From: Blastobasis lacticolella
Lineage: Eukaryota; Arthropoda; Insecta; Lepidoptera; Blastobasidae
Direction: 5' to 3'
DNA: 64,000 nt
Assembly: GCA_905147135.1 (NCBI GenBank)
Contig: LR990065.1
Coordinates: 1,488,001-1,552,000, forward strand
Below are positions 30,063 to 41,500 of the stretch, one piece after another; the first letter of the stretch is position 1, and every line of letters starts with the position of its first letter. Below the pieces are notes generated by a model that saw only the letters and a list, made by a program, of their open reading frames with translations, did not search any database and was not told the DNA's origin. The position numbers and the translations under genes are program-made.

Positions 30063-31230
30063 TTAGAAAACAGCAGCAAATGCAACAGAAACAGCCACGA
30101 CGAGTCAACGAACCAAACAAATGAGTTTACCGGAATATCCCGAAAAAGCGTAAATAAACTGTCTCGTTTCTGGAATGATTCCAAAAAGGATGATACACAG
30201 ATTCCTCGGGACACCTTTGCCACCGAAATACTCTCGATTAAGTACCATAGACAGGTCACTCACAGGCACAAGGCAACACAATGACAAAGTGTAAAAAATC
30301 AATGTCTCCTGCGACAAAAACACCACACGCCTTTGAAGACGCAAGACGCTAATGCCACACAACACAAATCACTTTTATTTCTCCAATAACTGATGTATAA
30401 ACGATATTTAAGTTTGATAGGAGCCGCAACAATTGGTTCGTGCTGAAAATCAACAATGATGATCAACAAAACAAAATGACAGACAAAAGAAACAGCACGC
30501 ACGCAGGCAGGGACACAGACTATGAACAGATAGTGTGACCAGATTTAAATTTGTCGGCTTCACTAAAATATGCTAAACTTTATTTAAAAAATGCTAAAAT
30601 TCTGCAAACGAATTAACGTGTATTTCCTATGGAGATTTATAAAATGAAACGCTTTGACTGGTTGTATTTATTTTTTATTTAATAAAGTTATTAACTTAAA
30701 ATCCGTGACATCACTCTGTCATATCAATATTTTTATATAGGGTTGTCGAGCTTTGGGCTATCTTAACCATATTTTTTGAAGGCGTAATCAATTCGGGAAG
30801 TGCAAGGTAAGGTTATTCTCAGGGTCTGACTATGTAATCAGGTGGCGATTAATTTTTAAAAGGTGAATAAACTGTAAGTTATTATTACGCTTCATCATCA
30901 CAGCCCATAACAGTCCACTACAGGACTTTGGGCCTCTCCCGCAAAAGGGGAGGTTATTGCCATAATCTCCACGCTATATTACTAATATTACGCTTACTAA
31001 AGGCATAATGTCTGAAGCTGGTATGGAAAATCTGATACACTTGAACACAATCTGAACAGCTTGGGAAGCAATTATTATTAGGATAAAATTCTAGAATAAA
31101 TACAGTAGCAACCCTAGTGAGTCGGCAAGTTTAAGTCATAATTTTCGAAGACGACGGGAGTGGACCTTCTGTTAGTTCTCTATTTTGTGGTGAAAGGTAA
31201 GCAAAGTAACTGAAACATATGAATGACCGA
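30063..31230. other. F-box gene 5' leader and upstream flank
   Basis: The 5' UTR and promoter should lie just above 30062; open frames on both strands here do not resemble proteins. No TATA box stands out. A SINE-3 fragment lies at 30894-30976. Otherwise AT-rich without recognisable content. Confidence 0.4.
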
Positions 31231-31261
31231 GCGAAGCGAGCTCGATATTATTGATATCTTA

Positions 31262-31628
31262 ACGGATATGGCAATAATCTGGGAATAATCTGTCCTTGTC
31301 AGTTCTTTTCAGTCCTTCTTGTAAACATTCAGTGGTCACGATTAGTTTGAAATTTTGTCTAAATTATTAATCATGGTGAAATTATCTTCCGCACCTTCTT
31401 GATAATAGTTTTGCTCATTATTTAATAATATTTTTCTTAACTTACGTAAATAAACAGTCCTACAGAAATCAATTTGTTTGTTGTCATAACAAAGAATTTG
31501 AATGACTTGAAAAATATTATTAAGGCGATTGGCACATGCATTGGTCGCTTTAATAATATTTTTCAAGTCAGTCAAATTCTTTGTCATGACTTTTATGAAT
31601 GACGATCTATGACAGATAAAAGACATGG
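31262..31628. repeat. Dispersed repeat with an internal hairpin
   Basis: Same family as 10672-10925, but this copy carries an inverted pair: 31492-31535 (AAGAATTTGAATGACTTGAA ... AATATTATTAA) against 31550-31590, around a TTGGCACATGCATTGG loop. Confidence 0.6.
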
Positions 31629-31667
31629 CATAAGTTGCCATACCGTTTTTCTTTTAAAGGCATACGT

Positions 31668-32500
31668 ACTATGAGGAGTTTTCCAATATATAGGTATCTA
31701 AAGCATTCTCAACCACTCACTAGATGGCGGGCCGACAATTTTGGTAATGAGGAGTTTTCCAGTAGGTATTGTCAATTGGTTTCAAAAAGCATCAATAGAT
31801 GGCGCTCCTACAATTTTGGTAATTTTTTACTAAAGGGTTCAACGAAATGTGTTTTAATACAAAACTTTCATATTGTCTGTGATTTGTATTGCGTCCATTA
31901 TTGAACCTAGTGTCCATGAAAAGAATTGACTCAGTCAAATTGATGTGTGTTTTGTTTGCAATAACTTATTACAACCTCTAAAATGGTTAAAAACTATTGA
32001 TAAATACAATATTATCCAATACAACGTACCCAGTGTTTATATCCTCTTTGCTAAGAACCTATTTCAAGCGATTATCAATTACCAAAATTGTCGGGGCGCC
32101 ATCTACATAGGGAGTGGTTAGGAATGCTTTAGATACCTATTGGAAAACTACTCATTGATAATCGTTTGAAAAAGGTTCTTAGCAAAGGGAATATAAACAC
32201 TGGGTACGTTGTATTGGATAATATTGTATTTATCAATAGTTTTTAACCATTTTAGAGGTTGTAATAAAATGGAACATAGTGCCTATTCATAAAAATATGT
32301 CTTTGTACATTTCGTTCAATCTTTAAAAGTTATGTTTACGTTAATAAACATTTTATTTTAAAGTTTAGTATTAGATGGCTGCATGATATCACTGCCAAAA
32401 TCATACAGATTTTAAAAAAATTACCAGAATTGTAGAAGCGCCATCTATTGATGCTTTTTGAAACCAACTGACAATACCTACTGGAAAACTCCTCCACGGG
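31668..32500. mobile_element. Inverted dimer of MITE family 1
   Basis: A plus copy (about 31735-32156) meets a minus copy (about 32150-32500); a solo terminal repeat precedes them at 31668-31735. The result is a palindrome with ~112-bp arms, 31966-32079 against 32155-32266, and a ~75-bp spacer. Ends show the family motif ATGAGGAGTTTTCCAGTAGG. Confidence 0.8.
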
Positions 32501-32890
32501 GTGGAAACGCAGTATCCAGAGTCATAAACTTAGTAAAAGCGACCGCCAGCATCGAGTGGCTGTCAAATAACTTTTTAAATATAATTTTACATACTAGACA
32601 TCCCGGTTGGATACAAAAATATCACCAATATGTGCAGATAATAAAAAATATTATAATATCTTTAAATTATGTTTATACATTTTCAGAATAAAATTAATAT
32701 ACCTATATAAATAATACGCGAAAGTTCTTTTTTTATAAACATTTACTACTGATACCTTGTATCCAAAGCCAAATCGAACTTCTAGAAAAAGAAACTACTT
32801 TTTGACAGAAATCGTTTTTTTTTGTATTTTCGTGAATTCTAATTTGTTATTGTAATATAATAGATTCCTATCGGCTTCTATTTGAATTTT
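32501..32890. other. AT-rich spacer
   Basis: No repeat family or gene recognised. Confidence 0.5.
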
Positions 32891-33548
32891 TGAGCAATGT
32901 TTCAATATCGCTGTGTCGTGAGAGGATGCCCATTGAGAGAAACATTGTGAAATTGGCCAACTCCCAACTCCAGCACTTGCGAAATACAGTTAAAATAACT
33001 CAAACTAAAATATAGTGTTTTCACTGCCAAAGAAAACTCTGTTATTTATAAAAGTAAGTAGTATATTACAATTTAAGTTTTTAACAAGGGTATAATGTTC
33101 ATATATGTGCCATGTTGTCCTTTTCCTTTCACCTTTACTTTTCATGGATTAGCAATAGGACTTCTACATTAGTGGAGGACTTCTACATCATCCCTATTTT
33201 TTCATTGGTGGTTCAAAAGTGAGAATATCAGTGAATTGCCGTTTTACATATATTATTCCTAATATAATGTTTTAAACTATCGCGGTTATTATTACACATT
33301 TTAAGGTTATGTTCCGTTATGGGTTTCCTACCGCGTCCCGTGACCATGATGCATGCAACTGTGTCGAAATATCGGGCTACTCGTCAACAAAGGTATGCAA
33401 TAGGTAACCCGGAACATAACCTTAAAATTATACCGAATGTTTCATTGTAAGCATTCATAGAATATAATTTTTAGACAAAACCTTTCCTTGCTCCCTTTAA
33501 CTATGAATACTTAACATTCCTGTTTCCATTTTCCAGGTGTTTTGAGGA

Positions 33549-34346
33549 ATGATCAATCAAGATTATGACCACGAATACCCAGAGGCCTACTATGGTAATT
33601 GTTTTAATTGAAAAGTATATATATATATTATTGTAAACTTATTTTGTTTGGTTATATGTGTGAAGCATGAAATTGCATTTTGCTTTATGCATTCACCATT
33701 GGTTGTTCATATTGGGCTAACAAGCTTAACTGGTATTAAGTGCATTTATTTTATGTGTAAACACTTCTTAAAAATTTTGTATATTTATTGACCGTGTTGA
33801 CATTTAAAGAATTTCTTATGAATTATTATTAGGTAAATATAAGCAAAGGCTAAACAAAACTTCTATATGGCTAAACTTATATTTGAAGTGCACTATTATT
33901 TGTTCGAGTCATCAATTTTTTTTTGCATTTGATAGAACACATCCAAAATTTTGTAGATTTATTGACATTTAAATTATTTCTCTCAGAAAAATTAATTGGC
34001 CCTTGTAATAAGCAATACTTATTTGGATATAAGTACCTACCTACATATTATACCTGCACTAAAACATCAATTTCTATTAGGTAAATATAAGCAAAGGCTA
34101 AACAAGACTTCTATATGGCCAAACTTATATTTGAAGTGCACTATAATTTGTTCGAGTCATCAATTTATTTTTGCTTTTGATAGTACACATCCTCTTGATA
34201 ATGGATATCTATAGGTGTACACAGGTTTGCACTGGTACATTGGTACTACGATGACATTAAAGCTTCATTATTGACTTTTACTTTCAGGTGGTGTCAAACA
34301 CAACTTGAGAACATTCTGTGATCCTGCGGTGATTATTTTAAATTGA
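33549..34346 (+). CDS. Candidate small-peptide gene (34 residues), two coding exons
   Basis: Join 33549-33594 and 34288-34346: MINQDYDHEYPEAYYG then GVKHNLRTFCDPAVIILN, stop TGA. Acceptors are good (TTTCCATTTTCCAG, TTTTACTTTCAG) and the phase agrees. All three frames upstream in exon 2 have stops, so translation would have to start at this ATG. A non-coding first exon may end at 33053 (AAAA|GTAAGT). AATAAA at 34452-34457 fits a 3' end. I recognise no family; it could also be a non-coding transcript. Confidence 0.4.
33775..34200 (+). repeat. Tandem duplication in the intron of the small gene
   Basis: AGGTAAATATAAGCAAAGGC and TATATTTGAAGTGCACTAT occur at 33831-33950 and 34079-34200 with ~95% identity, and AAAATTTTGTA.ATTTATTGA precedes each half. 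Confidence 0.75.
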
Positions 34347-34451
34347 GAGGCGCTTTACTATTACTTTGTAATTAATTTCTAGACAAATTATATGTATGTT
34401 AATTATGTGCCATTTGTGTTTTCTTTAATATAAGAATTAGAATTCAGTAAT

Positions 34452-34457
34452 AATAAA
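34452..34457 (+). terminator. Possible poly(A) signal of the small gene
   Basis: AATAAA about 105 nt after the TGA at 34344-34346. Confidence 0.35.
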
Positions 34458-35324
34458 GTACAATATGAAAATCGAGAAAATGTAATCGATGTGGCATCCC
34501 TAGCCAAATCGCAATCGATAGATTGTTATGTTGATATGACCGCAGCACTAGCACTTGTCAAAATTGTTATGTCAAACTATACGTCAAAACCGATGCTGGC
34601 GGTTTTCTCTACGACGTCCGTGTCTCTATGGACGCTTCCCATCTGATCTATAGTAATCTGTGAACTCCTCGCGTGGTCTTATATACCTACTAATAAGAAG
34701 ATAAGACAATTTGTTGGCTAAACTAGTTTTCATCCAAAGCCAAAGTTAAAAAAAAAATTGTCAAGTCAAGAAAAATAATCAAAACAAGAAAATAATTTTC
34801 CTAACCTATCTTTAAAATTTTTCGGAAATTAGAGAGGAAAAGTTATAACTAAATATTATGTAATAGTAATTTTAATAATAAATAGCCTTTGTTTATTTGA
34901 TTTATTGGTGTTCTAGGTTACGGTGGAATTTTTTTTTCGATTGGTGAGTTTATTCAACGTAAGTTATTTTATTAAAATTCCAGCAATGAACTGTTATATG
35001 AGCTGTTAATAATAATGATTTCTAACGCTGCTTTCCACAAAAATTATGTAGCTTCACAATGATAATGGCTACGTAATTCATGTAACTTTCTCTACTGATA
35101 CTGATAAGATAACAATGTCTTTACATCTTGTACAGAATTATACATAGATAGGTACTAGATAGGTCTTGCTGGGATTTTCCTTCTATAACTAGCTACTCTA
35201 ACTTGATTGCCACCTTAGCGGTATATAGAAAAATAGTAAGTACTCATTTTAATGGGAACCTTTCCTAAGACAGTTTCCCTCTATCTTTACTCATAATTTT
35301 TTCAGTTCGCATCCACCCAGTCCG
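34458..35324. other. Upstream flank and 5' leader of the amine oxidase
   Basis: Acceptor-like TTTTTTCAG at 35297-35305 precedes the first coding exon by 19 nt, so a non-coding (or short coding) upstream exon probably lies here; it was not identified. No repeat recognised. Confidence 0.45.
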
Positions 35325-35500
35325 ATGTCTCCCCAATACGATACTATAGTTGTCGGCCTGGGCGCTGCGGGCACGGCTGCGGCTAGCACGCTAGCGCGCG
35401 CCGGGAAGCGAGTGCTAGCCCTAGAAGCGCAGGACCGGGTTGGAGGACGAGTGAACACCGTGCCGTTCGGGAAAGGAGTTGTCGAATTGGGGGCTGAGTG
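35325..35500 (+). CDS. Oxidase exon 1: FAD-binding Rossmann motif
   Basis: MSPQYDTIVVGLGAAGTAAA ... EAQDRVGGRVN ... VVELGAE(W). The GxGxxG loop and the Glu ending beta-2 are intact. Donor GTAAGC, phase 2, splitting the Trp codon. Confidence 0.9.
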
Positions 35501-38500
35501 GTAAGCACCTTTTATCCTCTCAATCCTAGCCAATGCCAGCCTACACCACTCTGTGGAGTGTACTTTGGACTGGACTTAGATCTTTTTACAGACCACTTAC
35601 TTACTATGTTGACACTACAACCCAAAATGAGTCGTGGCCTCCGACACTAGCAGTATAGAATGATCGTCCACTCAGAACTGACGTTCAGGTCACAAAGCTG
35701 ATTGATGTGCAGGCTCAGGAAGAGTCTTTGTATTATAGCTGGCACGTTTCCAAAAGACATTTTAGCCATTAATGTTGATCAATTCAAGTAAAATCTAGAC
35801 CATGATAATTTATTATGTGGTGAAGTTTCTTAGATCAGCAGGATACATGCAAATCAGTTGTTCGACTGCCTGATTACAGTTTTTTTTTATTGGTACACAC
35901 AAGTGGTATAGAATGATTTACATTATTGGCTGACAATCTGACAGGTGAGTGACATGGAAGGCATCAAGCCATGGACAAAACTAGGACATGTGATATCCTA
36001 GGGCTGTGGCATGGCCCCGGCAACTAGCCAAACTTTCCTAGAAATTGGATGAATGGCCTAGCTAATAAATCAACAATAGCGGACAAACATTAGATAATAT
36101 ATACAGTGGTCTCTTAGAGCTTGACAATATGCTGGCAACGGCACAACACATTGGCATGGAAAGGGCATTATTGAGCCCTGTTTCATCTAGCACCATGTGC
36201 AGCATATCCACCCACAACAGTGACTGACCTTGTACAGCCAGCTTATATTTCTTTCCTATTGTATAAAATATGTATTTAAAAGTATATAAGTAGTACACAG
36301 CAGTTATCAAGCACCCATATTACAAGCGTTGCTTAGTTTGTGGCTAGGTGGTGCTGAGGCCTTGTGATGTCCAGCAGAGTAGAATAGCACCAACTCCTTA
36401 CACTCGCGGGTGTCGTACAAGGCGACTACTGTTTTTGAATTGTAATTGAAGATGTAAAGCCTCCGTAGGCTGGAAAATGGGCAGCAGCGTTTTATTTATT
36501 TATTTATTTTATTTATTTAGTACTTTATGCACAAAATAGTACAAAGGTGGACTTAAAGCGTTTTCCATTGTTATATTATAATACTGCGATCTTCAACCCG
36601 CCTGCCAAGCGTGGAGATTATGGCAATAAGCTCCCCTTTCGTAGGAGAGGCCCCAAGTGCTGCAGTGGACTTTAATGGGCTGTGATGATGGTGCTGTATG
36701 AGTTTGTCCACGATTATTTGTTTTGTTATGCAGGATTCATGGGACAGTCGGCAGCCGCGTCTATGACCTGGCAGTCCAGAATAACATCACCGTCCAATAC
36801 CAGGACCTGAATCTGAAGGTGAGGATCATGAATTTCCTAGAATAGGTTTGCAGGAACATTGTTAAGTTCGACAAGTTCGTCGCAAGTTCGTCGAGGTATG
36901 CGCCAAATAGAATAGAAATAAGAGACGTTGACTTCTGGTTGGTTGGTCACTAACCAGTGTTGGATTGGGTGGTTGGTGGATAAATTGTCACAGCAATTGG
37001 TGTGACATTTAAATTATCGTATTCTTTAAAATTGTATGTAAGTAAACCAGTTTATAATACTTTTCATGAAATATTGCCTGGAGTCAAAATGTTATTAAAA
37101 GTGGATTGGCCCCCATCTGCCATTACTAGTCATTAGAAAGATAGTAAGCAGTAATTTACTTAAATGGTGCCATTACATAAATGACAAATATGACTCTTTG
37201 AAGTATTACAACAATCACTCAGACAACATACAATTATTGCCGACCGAGAGGTCACCGATCGCTATTGCCAAACTATTTGGCATGTACTATAATCTCGTCA
37301 TCGTCGGTGTTCACAGACCGTCGATAGCCTAATGGTTAAGAGGTACGAGTCGTAAGCTAGAGGCACCGAGTTCGAACTCCAGTGCCGCCATGTATCAATG
37401 ACCTTTTTCTGAGTTATATCCATTAGTTGAACACTAACCATCACTCTTACGGAGAAGGATAACATTGTGATGAAACCTGCAACATTCTGGTTCCCCTGTT
37501 AACGGGCTCACGGAGGTCAGATGGCAGTCGCTTCACTGTGTTCTTCTGATCTGCCAAATCTTGAATCATGGTCAATGCGGACTCTGGGCCCTCGAGGTAA
37601 CCTAAATATTGCCTCTAATATAGCCGCTGAGAACGGCTAGTCTGAAATAATTATCTGATAAATATCCGATAATGATCAAACAGAGTACCCCGCGTCACGA
37701 AAGAAGAGACTTGTCAAATGGCAGTGGAGGGGATTTCGCGCAGGTAATCGTATGCAGCGCAACTCGAACCACGGGACCCGCCAAGTCTCTTCTTATTTGA
37801 CACTAGTTATAATTATATTGATAACTTTGAACCTTGATTATTATTTCTTTATTTCAAAGGTGTTTACATCCGACGGGGCCGCCATTGACGAGGACCTAGT
37901 GAACGAGCTGGTGGGCTACGTTCTGGAGCTCGTCGAGCAGGCAGGAGAGCTGGAGCCTCTTGGCGAGTTCATTACCAGGAAGTGAGTATGCCTTTCATCA
38001 TCACAGCCTATGGCAGTCCACTGCAGGACTTAGGGCCTCTCCCACGAAAGGGGAGGTTGTAGCCGTAATCTCCACACTTGGCAGGCTTGGAGATCGCAGT
38101 GTTATAAATGTAACGATGGAAGACGCTGCTGCTCATTTTCTAGCCTATAGAGATTGTTTTTGGTTTGATCTTGGCCTGTAATTTTTTGGTGGGTTACGTC
38201 CGGGAGCTCGTCGAGCAGGCGGGACAGCTGGAGCCTCTTGGCGAGTTTATCACCAGGAAGTGAGTATGCCTTCATTATCAAGGTTCAGGGTCATCATTAT
38301 TATTATAAGCATATAATATAATTGCACATGAAACAAGTTTAAAACAATAATTACAAGCGGTTGTTTACAAAGGTGGGCTTATCTCTGTAAGAGATCTCTT
38401 CCAGCCAACCCTACCGGGTGTGGAGAAAAGCAATAAGCGGGGTAGCAGTAGAAAAAGTGCACTATCTTTCTGAATAAACTATGTTATATATGTACCTACG

Positions 38501-41500
38501 TATTATACGTAAATACCAATAATAATATATAATATACTATATAAAAATGTATTATAAATATTCTATATCATCATCACAGCCCATAACAGTTAAAACCCAT
38601 CCCAACAAACTCGCATTAAAAACTTACACAGACTGAGTCTCGGTACCTCAGTGGGAACAGTACAGATGTGCTTGAGAAAAAGAATTTCTTCAAATCTTAA
38701 AAGCAGTACCTACACTGGTCAACATGCCTGTCTGCTACACAAGAGGTCCGGGGTCCGTTTCCCGGCTGCATGTTGACCTGAAAACACTGGTCAACATGCC
38801 TGTCTGCTACACAAAAGGTCCGGGGTTCGTTTCCCGGCTGCATGTTGACCTGAAAACACTGGTCAACATGCCTGTCTGCTACACAAAAGGTCCGGGGTCC
38901 GTTTCCCGGCTGCATGTTGACCTGAAAACACTGGTCAACATGCCTGTCTGCTACACAAGAGGTCCGGGGTCCGATTCCCGGCTGCATGTTGACCTGAAAA
39001 CACTGGTCAACATGCCTGTCTGCTACACAAGAGGTCCAGGGTTCGTTTCCCGGCTGCATGTTGACCTGAAAACACTGGTCAACATGCCTGTCTGCTACAC
39101 AAGAGGTCCGGGGTCCGTTTCCCGGCTGCATGTTGACCTGAAAACACTGGTCAACATGCCTGTCTGCTACACAAGAGGTCCAGGGTCCGTTTCCCGGCTG
39201 CATGTTGACCTGAAAACACTGGTCAACATGCCTGTCTGCTACACAAGAGGTCTGGGGTCCGTTTTACCGGCTGCATGTTGACCTGAAAACACTGGTCAAC
39301 ATGCCTGTCTGCTACACAAAAGGTCCGGGGTTCGTTTCCCGGCTGCATGTTGACCTGAAAACACTGGTCAACATGCCTGTCTGCTACACAAAAGGTCCGG
39401 GGTCCGTTTCCCGGCTGCATGTTGACCTGAAAACACTGGTCAACATGCCTGTCTGCTACACAAGAGGTCCGGGGTCCGATTCCCGGCTGCATGTTGACCT
39501 GAAAACACTGGTCAACATGCCTGTCTGCTACACAAGAGGTCCAGGGTTCGTTTCCCGGCTGCATGTTGACCTGAAAACACTGGTCAACATGCCTGTCTGC
39601 TACACAAGAGGTCCGGGGTCCGTTTCCCGGCTGCATGTTGACCTGAAAACACTGGTCAACATGCCTGTCTGCTACACAAGAGGTCTGGGGTCCGTTTTAC
39701 CGGCTGCATGTTGACCTGAAAACACTGGTCAACATGCCTGTCTGCTACACAAGAGGTCTGGGGTCCGTTTTACCGGCTGCATGTTGACCTGAAAACACTG
39801 GTCAACATGCCTGTCTGCTACACAAGAGGACCGGGGTCCGTTTCCCGGCTGGACAGAAATTAAATAAATGATGAATTAAATTTCTGTTACGGGTCTGGGT
39901 GTTCTATGGATAATCAGTATGTATTTAAGTAGTATAGCAGTTGTCTAGCCATAGTTGCTTTTATAGTAGTTTGCTTAGTGTGGGGCTAGATGGCGTTGTG
40001 TGAATTTATCCACGATTATTTGTTATTATTTATTTATTTAATGAATCTTGAAAAATGAATTCCCATAGTCAACATCTTCCCTTCCCTTTAAACTCGCATA
40101 AAAAGCTACCACCATACCTTCCCCAACCGATGCTCTTACGGTGAGGGAAAACATTGCGAGGGAGCCTGCACTTTCAGGCGACTGAATGTGTAATCATGAT
40201 CGAATCTGGTCAGGTTACCCTGTTAACAGGTTCACGGAGGTCAGATGGCTCCACTGTAGTTACTTGACCTGCCCAATCCCCGATCATGGTCAAGGCGGAC
40301 CCCGGGCCCGCGAGAGCACGACCGAGACATTGATTTCAAGATTCAAATCATACCTTCCCCAGACTGACAGAGTACCTCAGCGCGAACAAACCCGAAGTTC
40401 TCGAGAACAAGGATTTCTTCGAGCAACTCCTGGAATTCCTGGACCTGCTTATAGACAACTACGAGGCCTCGAACACCTGGAACGACGTGAGCTCGCTGAC
40501 TAAGTACGAAGAGTTAGATGGCCACCAGCACGCCAGTTGGCACAAGAACGGGTATTGGACGCTGTTCGATATATTACTGGTTAGTATCTGTCACCTGTGT
40601 GTCTGTCACCTGTTAGTACCTAGTACCTGTTAATATGTCACCTGGTATTACTTCGGCGGTGGAGGGATAAGGTAGCCGCCAATGTCGGCAAGCGAAGATG
40701 GAGAAGGTGGAAAAGGGTAATTACCCACCTGGCCGGGTGTTGTGACCAGGGGACCAGGGGTCCGACAGTTGATCGTCGGAAGTAGTATTATTCCGCGGAA
40801 GTTGGCACACTTCTCTAGCGCAATATACGAGTAGAACGGTCAGCGCCATCTATGTGCGGATGCTTGTCAACCTTGTGTTCGTGGACTCGTAATGTGAGTA
40901 TCGTTGTGTTTGCCTATTGGAGCGATAGATGTCGCTACCATACCTAGTACCTGCTACTGTTACTTTCTAGTTTGTTGTAATATCAACTACGAGGCCTCAA
41001 AGTCGTGGCACTTGCATGTCTGTTAACCTCGCAAACAAATGTATGCTACCATGATAGAACGTTAATGACATCCACCCTCTTATCTTCCAGAACAAATACA
41101 ACAATGGATCTGGTCTGCCGACCCTAGAAACTAAACTGGGGACCGAGGTCCAGCTGATATCATGGCCCGAGGATCCGAAGCTACCAGTCTCTGTCACTAC
41201 CACGGACGGATCGGTGTACACAGCTGACGCTGTCATTGTGACTGTCTCTGTTGGAGTTCTGAAGGAGAAGTAAGTGTTTTCAAGTATTTATTGGTCGCAT
41301 TCTAATGAGTGGTTTTAAATTTGTAGTAACAATGTAGGGAAAGAAGCAAGCTTGATGTACTACCCAATATTTTTACATATAGGATAAGCACTCACGAATT
41401 TCACTACTTTTCGAATAAGTGCTAATGATTTATTTATTTATTCATACTTTTGTACAACATGTAATGCGTTGCACAAATTAGGTTATAAATTACAGCTATT

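Noticed and set aside
30105..30502. Minus-strand frames upstream of the F-box ATG
   Set aside because: Separated from exon 1 by an in-frame TAA; probably 5' leader.
36062..36310. 82-codon minus-strand frame in oxidase intron 1
   Set aside because: Overlaps a SINE-1 3' half and shows no protein-like pattern.
38724..39714. Long open frames on both strands of the 72-bp array (MPVCYTRGPG... and MQPGNGPRTS...)
   Set aside because: They exist only because the repeat length is a multiple of three without stops; the unit is a SINE head, not a gene.
38713..39852. Regular repeats that could suggest a CRISPR-like array
   Set aside because: Units are contiguous with no unique spacers, in a eukaryotic intron.
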